Source: Paenarthrobacter nicotinovorans (lineage in GTDB: Bacteria; Actinomycetota; Actinomycetes; Actinomycetales; Micrococcaceae). From it: DNA of 64,000 bases. The position numbers and the translations under genes were made by a program. Positions within the stretch are counted from its first letter, which is position 1. Each line of letters begins with the position of its first letter. Positions 1-7,089 of this stretch are shown piece after piece. The notes beneath the pieces were generated by a model that saw nothing but the letters and a program-made list of their open reading frames with translations, was not told where the DNA came from and searched no databases. The stretch spans positions 3,596,001 to 3,660,000 of the forward strand of contig NZ_CP089293.1 in NCBI RefSeq assembly GCF_021919345.1, written 5' to 3'.

Positions 1-909
1 GTCGCGGTACCGGCCCAGGGTCTCCGCCAAGGATTTCAGCCCGCGTTCCAAGTCATTGACGGGCCCGGGGGCAAAGAGCGGACGATAACTGTGCAGGACC
101 GAGCGTATCCGTCGGGTGAACGCCCGCATTTGATGTACGGAATCGTCACGGCCCAGCCGCACGTGGGCGTCCTGGAGAAGCAGGCCGGCGAGCTGCCGCT
201 GCAAATAGCTGAGCACGGCGTCCGCTGCCCTTTTCTTGCCGGCGCCCTTTGCGGCGTCTGGCTTCCGGTCAGCTTTCCCAGCCATGGGCAATTCGCCACC
301 CAAGCCACCCAAGGCGGTGGCCAGTTTGGAGCTTCGATGGCTGGGAGTCGCACCTGCTGCGGAAAGCTGGCGGGTCAAGGTTGCCAACAGGGAGTCACCG
401 GTTCCGTCGGAGGCCGCGAGCTCCACCTCCCATTCCCGCCATTCAAGCCGGCGGTCGTCCCCCACCGTGACATGGGCCCGGACCCGATCATCCACGAAGT
501 CGGCCAAACGCTCGCCCTGGCCTCCGTACAGGGCGTAGCTCATACGATCCGTATGCAGGGTGGCCACTGCGAGGACGGCGTGCGCCCGGGTATAGGCGAG
601 CACTCTGTCCATGAGCTCCACCGGAACGGTATCTGCGCTGCCCAAAGGAGCGTGGATTTCGGTTCGTTTTCCGGGGCCGAGCGGCAGTTTGAGGTGCCAG
701 CCGGCGTCGTGTCCTCCGGTGCGGCGCCGCAGCGTGATTCCGTGACGTGCGAGCGAAAGCCGGCTGGTGTCGAAGTAAGTGGCTTCCAGTGTGTGGCTTA
801 CCGGGTCACCGACTCTGCCCACGCCGTCGATGGCGTCCAGCATCGGAAGCGGCGTGGACTCCAGGGCGTCGAATTTCTGTTCTGCCTCTACGCTGCTGGA
901 CGTTGCCAT
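1..909 (-). CDS. CYTH and CHAD domain protein (3' part cut off by window edge)
   Basis: The reading frame starts at ATG 909 and runs off the left edge, so the C-terminus is missing. The first 200 or so residues look like a CYTH (triphosphate tunnel) domain: an N-terminal acidic/Lys stretch (VEAEQKFD), then LRRRTGG, WHLKLP and ERLADFVDD, the alternating basic/acidic strands expected of a tunnel that binds triphosphate and metal. After a short linker a helical region with VHQMRAFTRRIRSVL begins, the His-and-Arg-rich pattern of a CHAD domain, which binds inorganic polyphosphate. The family is linked to polyphosphate or triphosphate metabolism; the substrate here is unknown. A GGGGAG ribosome site lies 11 nt before the ATG. 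Confidence 0.85.
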   Translation of the reverse strand, partial: MATSSSVEAEQKFDALESTPLPMLDAIDGVGRVGDPVSHTLEATYFDTSRLSLARHGITLRRRTGGHDAGWHLKLPLGPGKRTEIHAPLGSADTVPVELMDRVLAYTRAHAVLAVATLHTDRMSYALYGGQGERLADFVDDRVRAHVTVGDDRRLEWREWEVELAASDGTGDSLLATLTRQLSAAGATPSHRSSKLATALGGLGGELPMAGKADRKPDAAKGAGKKRAADAVLSYLQRQLAGLLLQDAHVRLGRDDSVHQMRAFTRRIRSVLHSYRPLFAPGPVNDLERGLKSLAETLGRYRD

Positions 910-948
910 GGCTTTCGGTACTCCCCTTCACGGTTACTCCAAGTATGC

Positions 949-985
949 CGCGAGGGCCGGTCCGTGGAAACGGCCGGCCCTCGCG
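949..985. terminator. GC-rich hairpin between the SRPBCC and CYTH-CHAD genes
   Basis: A perfect 12-bp inverted repeat (arms 949-960 and 974-985, 13-nt loop) lies just after the stop codon of the minus-strand SRPBCC gene. There is no clear T-run, so this is a GC-rich stem-loop terminator or processing site rather than a textbook one. Confidence 0.6.
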
Positions 986-996
986 TGCAGCAAGAT

Positions 997-1482
997 TTAC
1001 AGAGGCGCTCCGCCTGCGTCGTCCACATCGCCACCAGACACTGTTCCGCGCCAGGCGCCGGACTCGTGCCCTTGGGCTTCTATGAACTTCTTGAACTTGT
1101 CGAGGTCGGCGCCCACCCGCAGTTCGTCCACGCCAAGCGCAGATCCGGCCTTTTCGGCGAGGCCTTCAGGCTCCCAGTCGATGGCCACGTTGACCCGGGT
1201 GCGGTCATCCTCGAGGGGCACGAAGCTGACTGTGCCCGAATTCCGCGGCCCGTCAACGCTTGTCCAGCTCACCAATGCGTCAGGAACCTGCTCGATGATC
1301 TGGGCGTTGTATTCGCGCTTGACCCCTCCCACGTTGGTGGAGAAGTGCAGGGCCGTGTCATCGATCTGCTTCACGGACTCCACGCCATTCATGAATTCCG
1401 GGAAGGATTCGAACTGCGTCCATTGGTTGTAGGCGACAGACACGGGCACGTCCACGTCAATTGACTTGTTCACCGTTGCCAT
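997..1482 (-). CDS. SRPBCC family (polyketide cyclase/START-like) protein
   Basis: A 161-residue protein with the SRPBCC helix-grip pattern: an N-terminal strand followed by VAYNQWTQFESFPEFMNGV, then alternating strands and a C-terminal helix (DLDKFKKFIEAQG). Members bind a hydrophobic ligand in a cavity; many actinobacterial copies are annotated cyclase/dehydrase without a known reaction. The start is ATG 1482 with AAGGAG 8 nt upstream. The last 20 residues are Gly/Asp-rich and probably disordered. No substrate can be inferred from the neighbours. Confidence 0.85.
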   Translation of the reverse strand: MATVNKSIDVDVPVSVAYNQWTQFESFPEFMNGVESVKQIDDTALHFSTNVGGVKREYNAQIIEQVPDALVSWTSVDGPRNSGTVSFVPLEDDRTRVNVAIDWEPEGLAEKAGSALGVDELRVGADLDKFKKFIEAQGHESGAWRGTVSGGDVDDAGGAPL

Positions 1483-1563
1483 GGGTCTTGCTCCTTCGAT
1501 CTAGTCTCTGTTTCCAGATTCGGGATTTCCGGCGGCGCACCAACCGGCTGGCTGCTTAACCAG

Positions 1564-1587
1564 TGGCGCGCCAGTCTAAGCGCGCCA
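1564..1587 (-). terminator. Stem-loop after the acidic small protein gene
   Basis: Inverted repeat TGGCGCGC / GCGCGCCA (1564-1571 and 1580-1587, 8-nt loop), directly downstream of the minus-strand gene ending at 1598. No T-run. Confidence 0.5.
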
Positions 1588-1597
1588 GCCAAAGCTC

Positions 1598-1948
1598 TTA
1601 GCCGGCGTCAAAACTTTCTTCGTCATCGTCATTCGGCGACTCTTCCTGGGGAAGGTCGTTTCCGCTGCCATCGGGCAGTTCTTCAGTGTCGTCCGGCACG
1701 GATGACTGCTCTGCGTGGGACTGTTCATCGATGCCGCCAAAGCGGCCTGCGCCCGGCTCGCCGGAGCTGTCCGAGTCTTCCGGATTCAAGTGGCTGAGGT
1801 TCGGCGCACCGGTACCCTCACCCAATGCAGCCTCGTCGATGTCTTCTTCAACGCGCGGCTGGGCCTGGCCTCCGCCGGCTTCCTGCTCTGCCGTAGGAGT
1901 GCCGTAGCCTCCTACTTCCTCTTCGGGTGTGGCGTCCTGCTTGTCCAT
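1598..1948 (-). CDS. Acidic low-complexity small protein, unknown function
   Basis: A 116-residue protein rich in Glu, Asp, Gly, Pro and Ser (start MDKQDATPEEE, end DDDEESFDAG), with no predicted fold, membrane segment or motif. The frame stays open upstream, but ATG 1948 is preferred because AAAGGA sits about 10 nt before it. It is probably an intrinsically disordered cytoplasmic protein. The function cannot be given. Confidence 0.6.
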   Translation of the reverse strand: MDKQDATPEEEVGGYGTPTAEQEAGGGQAQPRVEEDIDEAALGEGTGAPNLSHLNPEDSDSSGEPGAGRFGGIDEQSHAEQSSVPDDTEELPDGSGNDLPQEESPNDDDEESFDAG

Positions 1949-2073
1949 ATGACTAGTCCTTTCCGATGCGGCGAACGTGTTGATGGAACACTTCGAACCT
2001 ATAAGGATGCTTAGTGGCATGTCCATGCTACGCCAAAATTATCAGTAAACTTAGCAATTCCCTTTTCGATGGT

Positions 2074-2409
2074 CTATCGTGTCAGCCGCACATCGTAGGC
2101 GGTGAAGCCAGGCCGCAGCCCAACCCTCTCCGGACCCATCACCGCGATGTCCTCCCACAGCACCAGAAATGACCCCTTGTGCCGCCAACGGAGCAGCTGA
2201 GCAACAGGCCAAGGCTGACTGATTTCCTGCCGCTCGTAGCCCAGAAACGACGACGCCGTCCGCGGACTTACCACGATGCCCACCAGCCTGGCCGGGCTAA
2301 GGAGCTGGCCTGCTCCCGCATCCAACGCGAACCGGACGTCCGACACCTCGCCCAACCGCTGGCCGGCCCCATCCACTACATCGCTGCCCAACACGTCGCT
2401 AAGGTTCAT
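2074..2409 (-). CDS. PRC-barrel-like domain protein, last gene of the NRAMP operon
   Basis: A 111-residue protein beginning MNLSDVLGSDVVDGAGQRLG, followed by GEVSDVRF, the strand pattern of a PRC-barrel (a small beta-barrel in RNA-processing proteins and photosynthetic reaction centres). The start at 2409 lies inside the end of the preceding gene (11-nt overlap), indicating translational coupling. In this operon it follows a metal-transporter-like gene and another small PRC-like protein, so a role tied to that transporter is plausible but unproven. Confidence 0.65.
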   Translation of the reverse strand: MNLSDVLGSDVVDGAGQRLGEVSDVRFALDAGAGQLLSPARLVGIVVSPRTASSFLGYERQEISQPWPVAQLLRWRHKGSFLVLWEDIAVMGPERVGLRPGFTAYDVRLTR

Positions 2410-2824
2410 GCCTGCCTCCCGGGATCCGCGCAATGACATGGTTTCGCAGCCACCGCTCAACCCATGAGGCATCCATCGAGTCGGCGCGGACCCCCAGCGA
2501 CACCACCGTGTCCACGCCCGCCACCACTTTCCACGGAATACGGATCAAACGGCTCGACGGCGGCCTGCCGCCGAAAATGCGGGTTCCCAGTACCGGCCCG
2601 GTGAGCAAAGCCGTGATCCGCGGGGGCGCCGATCCCTCCGGGATCTTCTCATCGGGTTCGGGCCCGCTCAGCTCGATGTCGTCGACTGTGGTGACAGGGA
2701 CGCCGTCGACGTCCAATATCTGCCTGTCCAACAAGTGCAACTGGGCGTCGAGCACAAGGCCCGCCGGATAGGGTGCAGCGTGGAGCTGCTGCGGTTGGAA
2801 GCGTTTGGGCTTGCTCTTGTTCAT
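2399..2824 (-). CDS. Small PRC-barrel-like/CBS-free accessory protein of the NRAMP operon
   Basis: A 141-residue soluble protein. Segments AQLHLLDRQILDVDGVPVTT and VDDIEL resemble the strand-turn-strand opening of PRC-barrel or magnesium-transporter-associated (MgtE N-like) domains. ATG 2824 overlaps the stop of the NRAMP gene as ATGA, and its own 3' end overlaps the next PRC-barrel gene. In actinobacteria such proteins commonly sit beside divergent NRAMP genes, which supports a role as soluble accessory subunit; this is inference from position. Confidence 0.55.
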   Translation of the reverse strand: MNKSKPKRFQPQQLHAAPYPAGLVLDAQLHLLDRQILDVDGVPVTTVDDIELSGPEPDEKIPEGSAPPRITALLTGPVLGTRIFGGRPPSSRLIRIPWKVVAGVDTVVSLGVRADSMDASWVERWLRNHVIARIPGGRHEP

Positions 2825-4050
2825 GCTCCAGCTCCTGTGGCGATCATCAAGGGGATGGCCGCCAGGGAGGCCACCAGGATGATGAACAGGTAGATCACCC
2901 CGGCGATGTTCACCGCGCGGTTGTTGACATGCTTGCCCATGTACTGCGGGTCGTTGGCCACGATGAGTATCGGCAGGTAGGTCAACGGAAGCGCTATCGC
3001 CGAGAAAACCACGGAGTATTCAGTCACGAGGATGGGATCAACGCCCGTGGCCAGCACCGCCACCCCGGCCAGCAACACCACGATCATCGACACGTGGAAC
3101 CGGGCTGCCTGGGCCGGGCGGCGGAACTTGCCCCACGACCATCCAAAGAACTGTGCAAGCGTGTAGCCACTGGACAGCGTCGTCTCCAAGGCCGCCCCGA
3201 AAGTCGCTGCCACCACCCCCAGAATCAGCACAGCCAGTGCAAGCTGGCCGCCCGCCTGCGCCACGGGAAGCGCAACCTGCGACAACGAGGTGACGCTGAT
3301 TCCGGCTGGGAGAAGAACGACGGCGGCACACCCGGCGATCGCAAGGGACAAGAACCCGCCGAGCGGGAAACCGAGAAGGACGTTGAGGCGTGACTGGGCC
3401 AGGTCCTTGATCTTCCAGCGCTCCTCCACTGCTCCGGAGGAAAAGAAGAACACCTCATACGGCGTCATCGCAGCTCCGAACAGGGCAATGGCGTAGTACC
3501 AGTACACGCCGGCGCCTTCCCGGGCCGGAACGGACGGAGAAAACGCCTGCCCGGCCAGGGCACGCCAATCAGGCTTGAGAAGGAACAGGGCGACGGCGAA
3601 CACCACCAAGGACAAACCCACAAGTCCTGTGACGTTCTCCATGATGCTGAACTTCACCCGCCAAACCACCAGCCACACGGCCAGCAGCGCAAAAGGAACC
3701 CAGAGAATATAGGCCACCCCGCTGGCTAGTTGGAGGGCAAGGGCGATGCCGCCGATTTCGGCGGTTACCGTCATGACATTGATCAGGAAGGACGCACCCA
3801 GATTGGCCAATCCGGCCCGGGGTCCAAGGCGCTCCCGAATGACTTCGAAAGTGGCCCTGCCGGAGACTGCAGCCACCCTGCCGGACATGTTGGCGAAGAG
3901 GCAGATACCCACGACGCCAACCAACACCACCCATGCCAGCGACATGCCGAACCGTGAGCCCACCACGGCGTTCGTCACGAGGTCCCCGATGTCGACAAAG
4001 CCCCCGATCGCCGTCAGGATGCCGAGTGCAACACCGAGGAGCCGTTTCAC
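2821..4050 (-). CDS. Divergent NRAMP-family metal ion transporter
   Basis: A 409-residue membrane protein with about 11 hydrophobic segments and the NRAMP order. The two metal-site signatures are altered. TM1 has DIGD where classical MntH/DMT1 has DPGN. TM6 has GAAMTPYEVFFFSSG where the classical form has an M-P-H core. The conserved TM1 Asp remains, but Asn becomes Asp, and the Met-Pro-His of TM6 becomes Thr-Pro-Tyr. Loss of the soft Met ligand argues against classical Mn/Fe selectivity and fits the NRAMP-related (possibly Mg2+-carrying) subgroup; selectivity is inference. The gene is coupled by ATGA overlaps to a lipoprotein upstream and an accessory protein downstream. Confidence 0.85.
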   Translation of the reverse strand: MKRLLGVALGILTAIGGFVDIGDLVTNAVVGSRFGMSLAWVVLVGVVGICLFANMSGRVAAVSGRATFEVIRERLGPRAGLANLGASFLINVMTVTAEIGGIALALQLASGVAYILWVPFALLAVWLVVWRVKFSIMENVTGLVGLSLVVFAVALFLLKPDWRALAGQAFSPSVPAREGAGVYWYYAIALFGAAMTPYEVFFFSSGAVEERWKIKDLAQSRLNVLLGFPLGGFLSLAIAGCAAVVLLPAGISVTSLSQVALPVAQAGGQLALAVLILGVVAATFGAALETTLSSGYTLAQFFGWSWGKFRRPAQAARFHVSMIVVLLAGVAVLATGVDPILVTEYSVVFSAIALPLTYLPILIVANDPQYMGKHVNNRAVNIAGVIYLFIILVASLAAIPLMIATGAGA

Positions 4051-4523
4051 TGGATGCCGGCCTTGGTCATCAGACTGTCCAGTTGCTCGGTGGCAACGCG
4101 AAGTTCTCCTTGCACGGTGGAAAGCCTGGCTTTCCTTTGCCCGTCGTCAGGACCGTTCGACGATGAAGAAAGGGCATCCCGCGCGTGCAGGAGTGCCCTG
4201 GAAATGGAGGAGAAGGCAGCCAGGACATCGTTGCGAAGTACGCGTTCTTCCTGGGTTTGCGCCGTGAGTCCGTGCACCTCGTTCGTGGCCGACTCCACAT
4301 CGCCCAGCATGTCGTCGGCAGCGGTAGCAGCGGCGGCCGCCGTCGTACTGTCCGAAATCCTGAGATCCACCGCAAGGCTGGCCGCCCGCACGGCCGATGA
4401 AACCTCATCAGCCGGCCCTTTCAGGGCGTCGGCTGAGGGTTGCTGCGAACAGCCGGCCAACACGCCGGCAGCAGCCACCAGAAGAGTGAGGAGAACGGTT
4501 CGGAGCCGCGGAGATTTACTCAT
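4047..4523 (-). CDS. Lipoprotein, helical, in the NRAMP operon
   Basis: A 158-residue protein with a signal peptide and lipobox LAGC near residue 25 (VAAAGVLAGCSQQP), so the mature form is lipid-anchored outside the membrane. The rest is Ala/Ser/Asp-rich and predicted all-helical (heptad-like leucines, RVLRNDVLAAFSSISRALL), perhaps a small helical bundle. Its stop overlaps the NRAMP start and its start overlaps the stop of the preceding membrane protein, both as ATGA. An extracytoplasmic partner of the transporter is the simplest reading. Confidence 0.8.
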   Translation of the reverse strand: MSKSPRLRTVLLTLLVAAAGVLAGCSQQPSADALKGPADEVSSAVRAASLAVDLRISDSTTAAAAATAADDMLGDVESATNEVHGLTAQTQEERVLRNDVLAAFSSISRALLHARDALSSSSNGPDDGQRKARLSTVQGELRVATEQLDSLMTKAGIQ

Positions 4524-4723
4524 GACGGCTTCGGAATCTCACACCCACCCTGAGGATTCATGCCCATGTAATTCAGTGGGCCGGCAACAATATTCAGCGC
4601 AATGGTTGCCACTTGCGAGCACTGGGCGGGCGGGTCGCTGTAGTAGCCGCGTTGCCCGGCGGCAACTGCCCCTATAACGAGCCAGACGACTACCAATAGC
4701 CCGATGATTGAACCGATTCGCAT
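4520..4723 (-). CDS. Small single-pass membrane protein, first gene of the NRAMP operon
   Basis: A 67-residue protein: MRIGSIIGLLVVVWLVIGAV is a transmembrane or uncleaved signal segment, followed by an outer domain with two cysteines (AQCSQVAT and QGGCEIPK). ATG 4723 follows GGGGTAG; an upstream in-frame start lacks a ribosome site. The 3' end overlaps the lipoprotein start as ATGA. The short conserved outer part (LNYMGMNPQGGC) suggests a real family, but no function is known to me. Confidence 0.7.
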   Translation of the reverse strand: MRIGSIIGLLVVVWLVIGAVAAGQRGYYSDPPAQCSQVATIALNIVAGPLNYMGMNPQGGCEIPKPS

Positions 4724-4841
4724 TTCTACCCCAATCGCTAACTGACAACGCTCAGCAATTAGTGACAAATCGTGGTTTTGGGACCCTAAAGGAGCGTGGC
4801 GGCGGACCGGATATCTCCCGCCCGCCGCCCCGCTGATCCGA

Positions 4842-5105
4842 TCAATCCGTGGGATTGGTTTCGGTTGTCAGACCGCGGTTGTCCGCTGTCTTTTCATCCT
4901 TTTCTTCTGCCGGCCCGGGTGGATTGGCAGATTCGCTGGGACCAGCATCGACGGAGTCATCCTGACTTCCCGACGATGCGTCACCGGCGTCTCCCGGGCC
5001 GCTGGTTTCTGGCACCCCCGGCTCCCTGGGAATGGGATGGCCAGGGGTGGTGGTTCCGTCGCGAACCTGGGAAAAACCGGCAACTTCGCTTGGATCAGTT
5101 GTCAT
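4842..5105 (-). CDS. Disordered acidic protein, unknown
   Basis: An 87-residue protein (MTTDPSEVAGF...TETNPTD) rich in Pro, Gly, Asp, Glu, Ser and Thr, without hydrophobic segments. ATG 5105 overlaps the stop of the 52-residue membrane protein as ATGA, which fixes the start and supports reality despite low complexity. Composition resembles the acidic protein at 1598-1948. Function unknown. Confidence 0.55.
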   Translation of the reverse strand: MTTDPSEVAGFSQVRDGTTTPGHPIPREPGVPETSGPGDAGDASSGSQDDSVDAGPSESANPPGPAEEKDEKTADNRGLTTETNPTD

Positions 5106-5260
5106 ACGCGCGACCGGCCCCTGCCGACGACCCAACCAATAAGTGCCAGCACCAGCAGGATAATTCCTACCCAAAGCAGGAAACTGAGTGCTTGGTTGAA
5201 TCCGCCTACAAGAAGCAGGATGATCGCGATTACGCCGGCGATTATCAAGAGTGTGTTCAT
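5102..5260 (-). CDS. 52-residue membrane protein
   Basis: ATG 5260, preceded by GAAAGGG, encodes 52 residues starting MNTLLIIAGVIAIILLLVGG, with a second hydrophobic stretch SFLLWVGIILLVLALIGWVV and a basic tail VGRGRSRV. Two tight transmembrane helices with a positive C-terminus are expected. The stop overlaps the next start (ATGA at 5102-5105). Small two-helix proteins of this kind are often envelope-stress associated, but nothing here proves it. Confidence 0.65.
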   Translation of the reverse strand: MNTLLIIAGVIAIILLLVGGFNQALSFLLWVGIILLVLALIGWVVGRGRSRV

Positions 5261-5316
5261 TGAGCTACGCATCCCTTTCAATAACTGTTGTCTATTCAGG
5301 AAGGCGTCCGCTGGTA

Positions 5317-5333
5317 CTCCACACCGTGTGGAG
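5317..5333. promoter_or_regulatory. Perfect 17-bp palindrome in a 355-bp intergenic gap
   Basis: CTCCACAC-C-GTGTGGAG lies 57 bp upstream of the minus-strand start at 5260 and about 280 bp upstream of the plus-strand start at 5616. The size and symmetry fit a dimeric repressor operator. The rest of the gap (5261-5615) holds no convincing gene. Confidence 0.5.
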
Positions 5334-5615
5334 CGCCACCCATGCCAACGGGCACCGGTTGGAGAAATTCATCTCCGTATTTCTTACGTACCCTCAGGGA
5401 AAAGGATCCAAACGAATCTTTTGCCCGTCAGGAGTACGTACATAGCATCATGATAGGCGTGCTTCCCTCTTTGGCGAAGCAGTTCGTCAGGAAACTTACT
5501 ACCGTTTTGCGGAGATGCCCCCGGGACCGCCCTCAGGACGCCCGCCGAGCTGTGTGCCGACTCACGGCACAAGAGCCCGCTCCCCTTCGTTGGACAGGAA
5601 ACGAGGGGAGGCCTC

Positions 5616-6233
5616 ATGCTCATTGTTCTGACAGGAATTGACGGTTCAGGAAAAACGACGGCGGCCCGCGCCCTGGTCGAGTCGGCCCGCGCTGAGGGGC
5701 GGGATGCCCTGCTGCTGAGCAATCACGCCGGCCGGAGGCAGTTATCCCTGCTGGCCGAGCGGTTCAGTTTCCCGCTTCCGCCGCGGGTGGCAGATTTCAT
5801 TGAGACAGGCGTGCGCCTTTTCACCGTGCTCGTCAACCATGCACGCGCCCGACGGACCGACGGCTTGGTTGTCATGGATCGCCACCTGCATTGCCAGCTC
5901 GCGCTCCGGGAAAGCAAGGGCCTGGAACACGGACGACTGCTGCCGTGGCTGCTGCGGACGCTGCCCACCCCGGACCTGGCAGTTCATTTCGACGTCGACC
6001 CGCGCCGTGCGCACCAGCGTGTCATGGCACGCGGCATCGATAAAGAAAGCCTGGCCGAACTGCAGGCGTTTCGGGACGCCTACCGCGCTCTCCCTGGGTT
6101 CGCTGACTTTGTTGTCGTGGACGCCAACGGCACCCCGGAAGAGGTGCGGGCCCAACTGAACCGGCTCATCGCCGCAACGGAGCCGGTTCCCTTCGCCCAC
6201 GCAGGCAATGAGGGACGGATAACGTCCCCCTAA
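5616..6233 (+). CDS. Thymidylate-kinase-like P-loop kinase
   Basis: A 205-residue protein of nucleoside-monophosphate-kinase type. The P-loop GIDGSGKTT is at residues 7-15, VVMDRHLHCQLA corresponds to the DR(Y/H) motif that binds the phosphoryl group, and HFDVDPRRAHQRVMARG matches the LID/Arg region. The length is typical of dTMP kinase, but the DRH in place of DRY and the shortened LID make this a paralogue rather than the housekeeping Tmk. A very strong ribosome site (GAGGGGAGG) precedes ATG 5616. The natural substrate is uncertain. Confidence 0.8.
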   Translation: MLIVLTGIDGSGKTTAARALVESARAEGRDALLLSNHAGRRQLSLLAERFSFPLPPRVADFIETGVRLFTVLVNHARARRTDGLVVMDRHLHCQLALRESKGLEHGRLLPWLLRTLPTPDLAVHFDVDPRRAHQRVMARGIDKESLAELQAFRDAYRALPGFADFVVVDANGTPEEVRAQLNRLIAATEPVPFAHAGNEGRITSP

Positions 6234-6235
6234 GT
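6193..6235 (+). repeat. Short hairpin repeat, copy 1 (3' end of the kinase gene)
   Basis: Shared with 7021-7065. The core is a 6-bp stem GGGACG / CGTCCC around GATAA, followed by CCCTAAGT. It spans the last codons and the stop codon of the kinase gene. Confidence 0.6.
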
Positions 6236-6345
6236 GGCGCCTTCCCGGATGCATGCGTAGGCAGCATTTGACTTGCTCCCTGGAGCGCTCCGGGTAGGCT
6301 CGCCACATGTCCACATCGATGGGGGCAGCGATTGGGGGAAAGTTA

Positions 6346-6564
6346 ATGAGCGCCAAAACCCGGCGAGGGCTCCTTATCTTCATCAGTGGATTCGGGTCCT
6401 ACATGATCCTCTTATCCACGTTGGGCCCACTGCCATCCCTTCTTCTGGGTCTTGTGGTGGCCGCGGCCACGGTTTACCTGGATGGATGGCTGCGGCTAAG
6501 GTTCAGCAAGCACCCTGGCCTGAAGGCCGCGGATGCCCCTTCGGAACCGGACCTGCCGCAGTGA
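6346..6564 (+). CDS. Small membrane protein
   Basis: A 72-residue protein (MSAKTRRGLLIFISGFGSYM...) with two hydrophobic helices and a short polar tail ending EPDLPQ. ATG 6346 is chosen over an upstream in-frame ATG because GGGGGAAAG precedes it. The 3' end overlaps the next gene's GTG as GTGA, so the two are co-translated. Function unknown. Confidence 0.65.
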   Translation: MSAKTRRGLLIFISGFGSYMILLSTLGPLPSLLLGLVVAAATVYLDGWLRLRFSKHPGLKAADAPSEPDLPQ

Positions 6565-7052
6565 GCGGATTGCCGGCTTTGACTTCGAACTCGTCAGTCA
6601 TCTCTGAGGCGCGGATCGGCCGCAACTCCCGGAAGGTCATCGCAGGCGTTGTAGGGGTGGCCTGCTTGTTTATCATCGCCACGGCGATTCCCAGTGGCGT
6701 CCTGTTGATCACCACAGCTCTGGCTATAGCTTTGCTGCTTCTGACCGCAGCGGTGCTCCGCATGACAGTGAGCATCGAAGCCGCAGCCGAAAATTTGGTG
6801 CTTCGATGCCGGCCGTTCTACGCCAAGCACATACCGCTGGCAGACATCGTCGACGCCTCACCAGCGCCTGCCAGTTCCATGACCGAGGGCTTCGGCGTCC
6901 GGTACTTGGGGCGGAGGACGTGGGGTCTGCTGGTCGGTGGTCCGGCCATCACTATCGAGCTGCCGAACCGCATCTGGATCGTCTCGACGCCGGAGCCGGA
7001 GGCGACAGCAACGGCGGTTCTCGCCCACGCCGGCAAACTAAGGGCCGAATAA
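6561..7052 (+). CDS. Membrane protein with PH-like cytoplasmic domain, unknown
   Basis: 163 residues from GTG 6561. Two transmembrane helices (about 28-65: VIAGVVGVACLFIIATAIP and ITTALAIALLLLTAAVL) are followed by a beta-rich soluble region (LRCRPFYAKHIPLADIVDAS, GFGVRYLGRRTWGLL, AITIELPNRIWIVSTPEP) typical of bacterial PH-like or DUF3093-type proteins. The GTGA overlap couples it to the preceding small membrane protein. No enzymatic motif is seen. Confidence 0.7.
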   Translation: MSGLPALTSNSSVISEARIGRNSRKVIAGVVGVACLFIIATAIPSGVLLITTALAIALLLLTAAVLRMTVSIEAAAENLVLRCRPFYAKHIPLADIVDASPAPASSMTEGFGVRYLGRRTWGLLVGGPAITIELPNRIWIVSTPEPEATATAVLAHAGKLRAE

Positions 7053-7065
7053 CGGCCCCCTAAGT
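7021..7065 (+). repeat. Short hairpin repeat, copy 2 (3' end of the PH-like gene)
   Basis: Second copy of the element at 6193-6235. The stem here is GGGCCG / CGGCCC around AATAA: one pair differs from copy 1 on both arms, so pairing is preserved. The TAA stop of the gene lies in the loop. Confidence 0.6.
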
Positions 7066-7089
7066 TCCCAAGAGAGCGTTAGCTTTCGC

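Noticed and set aside
91..1464. Long plus-strand open frame
   Set aside because: It lies opposite the CYTH-CHAD and SRPBCC genes, which have recognisable domains; its protein has no domain and a biased Gly/Val/Cys composition typical of high-GC antisense frames.
4796..5263. Plus-strand 155-codon frame
   Set aside because: Opposes the two minus-strand small genes that share an ATGA overlap; no domain found.
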